Shown: piece after piece, positions 13,844 to 19,304 of the stretch
Layout of the letters: every line of letters begins with the position of its first letter
Position numbering within the stretch: position 1 is the stretch's first letter
Assembly (NCBI GenBank): GCA_964429355.1
Contig: CAYSCH010000161.1
Coordinates: 1 to 19,304 of the forward strand
Source of the DNA: JAAYAY01 sp964429355
GTDB lineage: Bacteria > Planctomycetota > Planctomycetia > Pirellulales > Thermoguttaceae
Direction: 5' to 3'
Length of the DNA stretch: 19,304 bases
Program-made: the position numbers and the translations under genes
Notes under the pieces: generated by a model
Database searches by the model: none
What the model saw: the letters and a program-made list of their open reading frames with translations, nothing else
Told to the model about the DNA's origin: nothing

Positions 13844-15823
13844 ATGGCCATTGTCCCTGGCGGACGCTTGGCGATTCTGCTCGCTCTGACGACCGGTTGG
13901 CAGGTTTTTGCAGCCGAGTCCGGCGAACCCCGTTCCCCCGCCCACTCGCAAGCGGCCGCCCGGGCGATGCCCGCTATGGCCTTTCGCTCCTTCCGCCACG
14001 AGGAACGCTTCAACCGTCAGTTTGCGGAGGCCGGGATCCGGGTGGTTTTTATCTACCCCGCCAATACCATCTGCTCCCTCGGAATCCCCTATACCCAGTA
14101 CCCACCCAATTGGATCGGGCCCGGCAAATACGACTTCGACTCGCTGGACCGGCAGATCAACGATATCCTCGCCTGGAACCCCGGCGCAAAGCTCATGTGC
14201 ATGATCGACCTGAACACGCCCCCCTGGTGGATCGAGTCGCACGACGGGGCCGACAGCTTTCGCACTTTCGGCCACATTGCCGCCAGGGAAGACTATCGCC
14301 GCGATGCGAAGGACTACCTCCGCAGCTTCTTGGAACACACCGAGACCCACCACAACGACAAGATCGCCGCCTATCTGCTTTCCGGAGGCATGACGTGCGA
14401 ATGGCAGGATCTCAGCCGCGGCACGCCCAGCCCGTCCAAAGAGGCCGCTTTTGCCCAGTGGCTCGGGAGACCCGGCGCAGTGATTCCGGATAATCGGATG
14501 AAGGCCTCGCGCTCCCCCTTCTACGACCCGCAAGCCGACGCGGATTCGATCGCTTACTGGCGGTTCTCGGCCGCCCTGGTGGCCGACCGGATCCTCGAAT
14601 TCGCCGGCGAAGCCCAGAAGACGATCCGCCATCGCGTGCCGCTGGGGTGTTTCTTTGGATACGTTATGGAGCATGCCCGCGGACGCCTGCTCTACGAGGG
14701 GCATTTGAGCTACGATCGCGTGTTTGCCTCGCCCGAACTCGACTTCTTCACCAGCCCCTCCTCCTACATGGACCGGCGGGCCGAGGGGACCGGCGGATTC
14801 ATGACCCCCATCGATTCGATCCTCTTTCGCGGCAAATCGGCCTGGCTGGAACTGGACCACATCACCCACCTGCTCAAAGACGGCAACGCCAACGGCCGCC
14901 CGATTCCCGGGCACGATTCCGTGTTTCGCACCGAGGCCGAAACGGTCGGGGCCCTGCGGCGGGAGTTCGCCATGTGCCTGGTTCGCGGCGTCCACACCTG
15001 GTGGTTCGATATGTTCGGCGGCTGGTTCGATAGCCCAAGCCTCATGGACGAGGTCGGCCGCATGCGCCAGATCGGCGACCGGTTCTTCGGCCAGTCGAAG
15101 CTCCAGGCCGAGGTTGCCGTGCTGGTCGATGCCGATTCGATGTACTACGTCGACGGGCAGTCGGACCTTGCAGGACGCGTGCTCGCCGAACAGCGCTCGA
15201 CCCTGTCGCGGATGGGCGCACCCTGGGAAATCTATTCGTTGGCCGATCTGCCCCAACTCGATACGTCGCGGTTCCGCATGATCGTGCTGCCGAACCTGTT
15301 CTCCCTCACGCCCGAGAAACGTGCCTGGCTCGAGGAAAAGGTCCTCTGCGGCGGACGCCATGTCCTGTTCGGCTACGCCCCGGGGGTCATCACCGACGGC
15401 CGTTACGACTTGGCGAACATCGAAAGTCTCACCGGTATCCCCGTCGGCTCGCTCCCACCGGTCCTCGATCCCTGCCGCCTGACCCATCAGGCGCGGGACG
15501 GCTGGACCTCGGTGCTGGCATCCACCCCCTGCATCCCGGCGAGCGATCTGCGGTCGGTCGCCCGCCAGGCCGGCGTGCACATCTACAGCGACCAGGCCGA
15601 CGCGATCTATGCGAGCAACAACCTCCTGGCCGTTCACACCGACAGCAAGGGGGGCCAGCGGACGTTCTCCCTCCCGCAACCGGTGCGGGTGGTCGAGCTG
15701 TTCAGCGGCCGCTTGGTGAGCCGGGAGCCGGTCCAGGAGTTCAGCGAGGAGCTGCCGCCGTTTGCGACCCATCTCTACCACTTGATTCCAGCCGATCAAC
15801 CCGCCCCCGCAGCGACGAAGTGA
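13844..15823 (+). CDS. Secreted GH42-like glycosidase with trimerisation-type domain
   Basis: This encodes 659 residues. AGGAGA at 13832-13837 is six bases before the ATG. A Sec signal peptide spans 1-24 (ILLALTTGW, cleavage after FAA). Residues about 45-390 form a TIM barrel in the style of beta-galactosidase family 42: YDFDSLDRQINDIL is the helix after the first strands, SGGMTCEW gives Glu186 as acid/base candidate, and SAWLELDH gives Glu336 as nucleophile candidate. Residues about 395-600 look like the flavodoxin-like beta-galactosidase trimerisation domain (AEVAVLVDADSMYY, FRMIVLPNLFSLTPEKRAWL, GGRHVLFGYAPG). A short beta tail follows. It would hydrolyse a glycoside outside the cytoplasm; the sugar is not deducible. 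It lies 125 bases after the DUF6259 gene and 10 bases before the transporter. Confidence 0.78.
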   Translation: MAIVPGGRLAILLALTTGWQVFAAESGEPRSPAHSQAAARAMPAMAFRSFRHEERFNRQFAEAGIRVVFIYPANTICSLGIPYTQYPPNWIGPGKYDFDSLDRQINDILAWNPGAKLMCMIDLNTPPWWIESHDGADSFRTFGHIAAREDYRRDAKDYLRSFLEHTETHHNDKIAAYLLSGGMTCEWQDLSRGTPSPSKEAAFAQWLGRPGAVIPDNRMKASRSPFYDPQADADSIAYWRFSAALVADRILEFAGEAQKTIRHRVPLGCFFGYVMEHARGRLLYEGHLSYDRVFASPELDFFTSPSSYMDRRAEGTGGFMTPIDSILFRGKSAWLELDHITHLLKDGNANGRPIPGHDSVFRTEAETVGALRREFAMCLVRGVHTWWFDMFGGWFDSPSLMDEVGRMRQIGDRFFGQSKLQAEVAVLVDADSMYYVDGQSDLAGRVLAEQRSTLSRMGAPWEIYSLADLPQLDTSRFRMIVLPNLFSLTPEKRAWLEEKVLCGGRHVLFGYAPGVITDGRYDLANIESLTGIPVGSLPPVLDPCRLTHQARDGWTSVLASTPCIPASDLRSVARQAGVHIYSDQADAIYASNNLLAVHTDSKGGQRTFSLPQPVRVVELFSGRLVSREPVQEFSEELPPFATHLYHLIPADQPAPAATK

Positions 15824-15833
15824 GGATCACGCC

Positions 15834-17083
15834 ATGAGCGACCAGACGCGCCCCGAAGAAGATCCTGCCTGTCCACCAGGCTACAAATGGGAGCTGTTGG
15901 CCCTGCTCTGCCTCGCCTTCTTCTTTCACCAGGGCGATCGCGCGATCTTCGGCGTCGTGGCGACGGAGATCCAGAGCGACCTTCACCTGGACAAGGGGCA
16001 GATCGGCCTCGTCGCCACCANNNNNNNNNNGGTTACCTGGGCGACGTGCTGCGAAAGAAAATGATGATCACCGGCGCGCTCCTCTTCTGGAGTTCAACGA
16101 CCGCCCTGACCGGTCTGAGCCAAGGTCTTTTTAGCCTGGCGATGCTGAGGAGTGTGGCCACCGGCGGCAGCGAATCCTTCTACGCGCCTCCCGCCTACGC
16201 GTTGATGGCCAGGTTTCACCAGAAAACACGGGCCCTGGCCCTGTCGATCCACCAGGGAGCGCTCTATGTGGGCATCATGACGAGCGGGCTGGTGGGCGGC
16301 TACATCGCCCGCCAGTGGGGATGGCGGTCGGTGTTCTACGTCTACGGCGGCGCGGGCATTCTCATCGGCCTGATTTTCCTGTTTCGCCTGAAGGACGAAC
16401 GGGACCTGCCGGGAGGCCAGTCGCAGTCCGAGCCGTCCGCTCGCCCCAAGTGGGAGAACCCGCTGCTATCTCTATCGATCATCTTTCGTACCCCCACGGC
16501 CTTTCTGCTCACGACCGCTTTCACGGCCGTCGTGTTCGTCAATAATACCTATGTTGTGTTCGCACCAGCATTTCTCGAGGAGAAGTTCGGCTTGCCCAAG
16601 ATGGAGGCTGGTACCTATGCCATGTTTTACCATCATCTGGCGGCCCTGATCGGCGTGCTGATCGGCGGAGCCGTCTCCGACGCATTGGCGCCGCGGATCG
16701 TGGGAGCGAGGCTGCGGATCCAGACCGTGGCCATGTTCCTCGGCGGGCTGTCCATCCTCTACATGAGCCACGCCGCCACGGTCTGGACCGCCTGTGCCGG
16801 TATGGCCTTGTTCGGCCTGTTCCGAGGCCTATTCGAGTCCAATACCCATGCCTCCGTGTTCGAAGTCATCGAGCCCAGGTACCGTTCCTCGGCGGTGGGC
16901 GCCATGGTGATGATGGCGTTCCTCGTGGGCGCGACGGCTCCGCTCCTGATGGGTGAGATGTGCGATCGGGGTTTCAGCATGTCGTTTGTCTTCGCAAGCT
17001 ACTCGGCGGCCTATTTCCTCGGCGGCGTGGCTGTCGCGGTGGGGTTGCTCGTGTTCTACCGCAGGGACCGGATATCCTCATGA
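15834..17083 (+). CDS. MFS transporter, interrupted by an assembly gap
   Basis: The first part (15834-16020) gives 62 residues including helix 1 (WELLALLCLAFFFHQGDRAI). The second part, from 16031, is in another frame of the printed sequence and gives 350 residues, starting with the MFS loop signature GYLGDVLRKK. Sequence between helices 1 and 3 is missing in the N run; the frames join only if the true gap length is 2 modulo 3, and helix 2 implies roughly 50-65 missing bases. The rest is typical of the family: GGSESFYAPPAYALMARF, GWRSVFYVYGG, a central loop (about 16390-16460), then six more helices. It resembles sugar-acid (anion:cation symporter-like) MFS proteins, an inference supported by the dehydratase gene. 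GAGG at 15822-15825 overlaps the previous stop. Its own stop overlaps the next start (ATGA). Confidence 0.88.
16021..16030. other. Assembly gap (10 N) inside the MFS gene
   Basis: A scaffold gap lies in the coding sequence between helix 1 and the helix 2-3 loop. The frame change across it (codons begin at 16020 on the left and 16031 on the right) is explained by an incorrect gap length; no pseudogene is implied. Confidence 0.95.
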
Positions 17084-18240
17084 AAATCACCGACCTCAAA
17101 ACCTATATCGTGCACTGCTACCGGACGAACTGGGTCTTCGTCAAGATCGAGACCGACTCCGGGATCTCCGGCGTCGGCGAAGCGACCCTCGAAATGAAGG
17201 AGAAGACCGTCGAAACGGCCATCCTCGAGCTGAAAGACTATCTCCTCGGCAAGGACCCCCGCCAGATCGAACGGCACTTCCACGTCATCTACCGCGATTC
17301 CTACTGGCGCATCGGCCCGGTGCTCATGTCCGCCTTGAGCGCCGTCGAAATGGCCTTGTGGGACATCTCCGCCAGGGAACTGGACGTGCCCGTCTATCGC
17401 CTCCTCGGCGGCAAGTGCAACGACCGCGTCAAGGCCTATGCGAATGCCTGGTTTCCTGGAGCCAAGACCCCCGAAGCATTCGCCCAGAAGGCCAGGGAGG
17501 CGGTGGCTCGCGGATTCCTCGCCCTCAAGTGGGACCCCTTCGGCAGCGCTTACATGAATATCTCAGGGCACGAACTGGACCACGCCCTGGCGGTCGTCGG
17601 CGCGGTCCGCGAGGCGGTCGGCTCTGAAATCGACCTCTTGATCGAAGGGCACGGCCGGTTCAACGTGCCGGCCGCCTGCCGCATCGCCCGTGAACTGGAG
17701 CCGTTCCGGCCCCTTTTCTTCGAAGAGCCCGTGCCCCCAGATAACCTCGACGCCCTGGCCGACGTACGCTCCAAGTCGCCGGTCAGCATCGCCGCCGGCG
17801 AACGCCTCTACCACCGCTGCCAGTTCCGCGACCTGTTCGAAAAACGCGCAGCCGACTTCATTCAGCCCGATATATCCCATGCCGGCGGCCTGGGAGAGTG
17901 CAAGAAGATCGCAGCCATGGCAGAGACCTATCACCTCTCCTTCGCGCCGCACAACCCGAGCGGCCCGATTGCCAACGCCGCCACGCTCCAACTGGCCGCC
18001 TGCACGCCCAACTTCTACCTGCTGGAGACCATGGCCACCGACATCCCCTGGCGCAAGGACCTTACCACCGAGAGCCTCGTCTTCAAGGAGGGCTATTTCG
18101 AGATCCCCGATCGGCCCGGGCTGGGAATCGAACTGAACGAACAGGTCTTTGCCGATTATCCCTATCAACCCCGTCCCCTCCGCCACTACCGCGGCGACCT
18201 GACCGACATCCGCCCACCCGAGGCCGAACCCTACTTCTGA
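17080..18240 (+). CDS. Enolase-superfamily sugar-acid dehydratase (galactonate dehydratase-like)
   Basis: This encodes 386 residues, about the DgoD length. Residues 1-120 are the capping domain (MKITDLKTYIVH...WDISARELDVPVYRLLGGK). The barrel carries KWDPFG (150-155), LIEGHGRFN with Glu189 and His191, PLFFEEPVPP with Glu215 and Glu216, IAAGERLY with Glu241, FIQPDISHAGGL with Asp264, FAPHNPSGP with His291, and Glu316. These line up with the Asp183/His185, Glu209, Glu235 and His285 set of E. coli D-galactonate dehydratase, with Glu replacing the first Asp ligand. The family abstracts the proton next to a carboxylate to dehydrate aldonates to 2-keto-3-deoxy acids in the cytoplasm. The ATG overlaps the MFS stop by four bases, indicating translational coupling. 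The exact sugar acid (galactonate, fuconate, rhamnonate, other) is undecided. Confidence 0.9.
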   Translation: MKITDLKTYIVHCYRTNWVFVKIETDSGISGVGEATLEMKEKTVETAILELKDYLLGKDPRQIERHFHVIYRDSYWRIGPVLMSALSAVEMALWDISARELDVPVYRLLGGKCNDRVKAYANAWFPGAKTPEAFAQKAREAVARGFLALKWDPFGSAYMNISGHELDHALAVVGAVREAVGSEIDLLIEGHGRFNVPAACRIARELEPFRPLFFEEPVPPDNLDALADVRSKSPVSIAAGERLYHRCQFRDLFEKRAADFIQPDISHAGGLGECKKIAAMAETYHLSFAPHNPSGPIANAATLQLAACTPNFYLLETMATDIPWRKDLTTESLVFKEGYFEIPDRPGLGIELNEQVFADYPYQPRPLRHYRGDLTDIRPPEAEPYF

Positions 18241-18297
18241 CAGAAAAGAGACCGCCGCCCGAAAGCACCAGGGTGCCGATAACTCCCACAGGGCAGG

Positions 18298-18344
18298 TTG
18301 CAGCCCGTCCTGACTGCACGCAATCCTGTCCTGCAACAGGACGG
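18298..18344 (+). repeat. Mutually exclusive hairpins before the SDR gene
   Basis: CAGGACGG (18337-18344) can pair with CCGTCCTG (18305-18312), eight bp, or its CAGGAC part can pair with GTCCTG (18328-18333) around CAA, six bp. TTGCAG (18298-18303) can also pair with CTGCAA (18331-18336). The block lies 34 bases before the SDR start. It may be a dispersed repeat or an RNA element that separates SDR expression from the upstream genes. Confidence 0.45.
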
Positions 18345-18377
18345 TCAATTCTGCGACAATCGCGAGAGAGCAAAACC

Positions 18378-19145
18378 ATGTTCCAAGGCAAAAACGTTCT
18401 GGTGACAGGTTCCGCACGCAACACCGGCACCGGCATTGCCAAAGTCTTCGCCGCCTACGGAGCCACCGTCTTCATCCACGGGCGCTCGCCCGAGCAGGTG
18501 GCGCAGGTGGTCGAGACGCTCCACGCCGATGGCAGCCGCTATCTGCCGATCGCCTTCGATGTCGCTTCTGAGGACGACGTGGCCAATGCCTTTGCCTCAA
18601 TCCACGAGCAAGTCGGCGGCCTCGACGTACTCGTCAACAATGCCTGCCACCTGGGCCTGGGCTACAAGTTCCTCGACATGCCGATCGCCTTCTTCGACGA
18701 GGTGCTGGCCGTCAATCTCCGCGGCTACGTCCTCTGTGCCCAGCACGCCGCTCGGCAGATGCTCGCCCGCGGCGGCGGGGCCATCGTCAACGTCGGCTCC
18801 AACACCGCCGGCCGGGCCCTGGGCGACCGCGCCGCCTACATCGCATCCAAGGGGGGCGTCGAGAGCCTGACCCGCGCCATCGCCGTGGAATTGGCCGAAT
18901 ACCAGATCCGGGTCAACTGCGTCATTCCCGGCTACATCCACACCGAACGCTGGAACACCCTTCCCGAGCAGGCCAGGCAGCGCCGACGGAAGAACGTTCC
19001 CCTCGGCAAAGAATCCACCCCCGAAGACATCGGCCAGGCCGCCGCATTCTTCGCCTCGCCGATGGCGGGCAACGTCACCGGCTCTTCGCTCCTGGTCTCC
19101 GGCGGCATCGACATCCAGTTGGTCCCCCCCGATTGCGCCGTCTGA
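18378..19145 (+). CDS. Short-chain dehydrogenase/reductase
   Basis: This encodes 255 residues, classical SDR size. The N-terminal nucleotide site is TGSARNTGTGIA (10-21), where Asn15 replaces the usual first Gly after TGxxx. DVLVNNAC (83-90) is the NNAG motif with Cys. Asn113, Ser141, Tyr154 and Lys158 (YIASK) form the catalytic tetrad. VNCVIPGYIHT (179-189) and the terminal VTGSSLLVSGGIDIQ (233-247) are standard. It would oxidise or reduce a sugar, sugar acid or keto acid with NAD(P) in the cytoplasm; beside a sugar-acid dehydratase, a sugar dehydrogenase or 2-keto-3-deoxy-aldonate dehydrogenase role is likely but unproven. GAGAGAG (18364-18370) is seven bases before the ATG. It lies 137 bases after the dehydratase gene, with hairpins between. 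Confidence 0.92.
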   Translation: MFQGKNVLVTGSARNTGTGIAKVFAAYGATVFIHGRSPEQVAQVVETLHADGSRYLPIAFDVASEDDVANAFASIHEQVGGLDVLVNNACHLGLGYKFLDMPIAFFDEVLAVNLRGYVLCAQHAARQMLARGGGAIVNVGSNTAGRALGDRAAYIASKGGVESLTRAIAVELAEYQIRVNCVIPGYIHTERWNTLPEQARQRRRKNVPLGKESTPEDIGQAAAFFASPMAGNVTGSSLLVSGGIDIQLVPPDCAV

Positions 19146-19196
19146 AGTCCAACCTGAATGACCTTGCGTGATTCGCAGAAAAACTGTCGTCCTGAA

Positions 19197-19300
19197 GATA
19201 GCCGCGTGGGCTTGCCCCGTTGGAGTACAGGCTTTAGCCTGCCCACAATGATAGCCGCGTGGGCTTGCCCCTGTTGGAGTACAGGCTTTAGCCTGCCCAC
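19197..19300. repeat. Tandem 53-bp repeat, two copies, continuing past the window
   Basis: Copies at 19197-19246 and 19250-19300 are identical except for one extra T. Each begins GATAGCCGCGTGGGCTTGCC and ends with CAGGCTTTAGCCTG then CCAC. Within a unit GTGGGC pairs with GCCCAC at the ends and CAGGCT pairs with AGCCTG inside, a nested hairpin. CATG at the window end may start a third copy. The first 20-odd bases match module Y at 6241-6331. Confidence 0.9.
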
Positions 19301-19304
19301 CATG

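Noticed and set aside
13631..15799. A 722-codon minus-strand open frame opposite the GH42-like gene.
   Set aside because: It is antisense to a well-supported glycosidase with signal peptide and ribosome-binding site; long antisense frames are common at this GC content.
18932..19303. A 123-codon minus-strand frame with repeated VGRLKPVLQ segments, resembling a repeat protein.
   Set aside because: The protein repeats are simply the tandem DNA repeat at 19197-19300 read on the other strand; the rest is antisense to the SDR gene.

Overview
The window is GC-rich bacterial DNA. Several genes are of kinds I associate with Planctomycetes (Pirellulales/Thermogutta-like): a DUF2617-type protein, a DUF6259-type secreted glycosidase, a XylR-type regulator fusing a sugar-binding domain to an AraC domain, and a very short CxxC/CxC zinc-ribbon protein. 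Many short hairpin-bearing intergenic repeats fit that picture. The assignment is an inference from protein character only. Two runs of 10 N (2018-2027 and 16021-16030) are scaffold joins, so this looks like a draft or metagenome assembly.

Layout. (1) 1-155, minus: the N-terminus of glutamate synthase large subunit (gltB), leaving the window, with a good sigma70-type promoter at 289-317. (2) 697-882, plus: a 61-residue zinc ribbon. (3) 1082-4467, minus: a two-gene unit of a glycyl radical enzyme (GRE) and its radical-SAM activating enzyme. The GRE carries an apparent twin-arginine signal, the most surprising observation here. (4) 4813-6192, plus: a divergent RNase HII-like protein and a small Pro/Cys-rich lipoprotein, followed by a repeat field (6199-6431). 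(5) 6436-7104, minus: an HhH-GPD DNA glycosylase. (6) 7466-10172, plus: a CPBP membrane protease, a DUF2617-like protein and a small three-helix membrane protein, separated by long gene-poor spacers with hairpins.

(7) 10219-19145 is a carbohydrate-use locus. A minus-strand XylR-like regulator is divergent from five plus-strand genes: secreted DUF6259 glycosidase-like protein, secreted GH42-like glycosidase, MFS transporter (broken by the N gap), enolase-superfamily sugar-acid dehydratase (ATGA overlap with the transporter) and an SDR oxidoreductase. The natural reading is: exported enzymes release a sugar or sugar acid, the MFS protein imports it, the SDR and dehydratase process it oxidatively, and the regulator senses a sugar. 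No kinase or aldolase is in the window, so the pathway is incomplete here. The window ends inside a tandem array of a 53-bp repeat whose core also occurs at 6241-6331.

No tRNA, rRNA, CRISPR array or transposase was seen.
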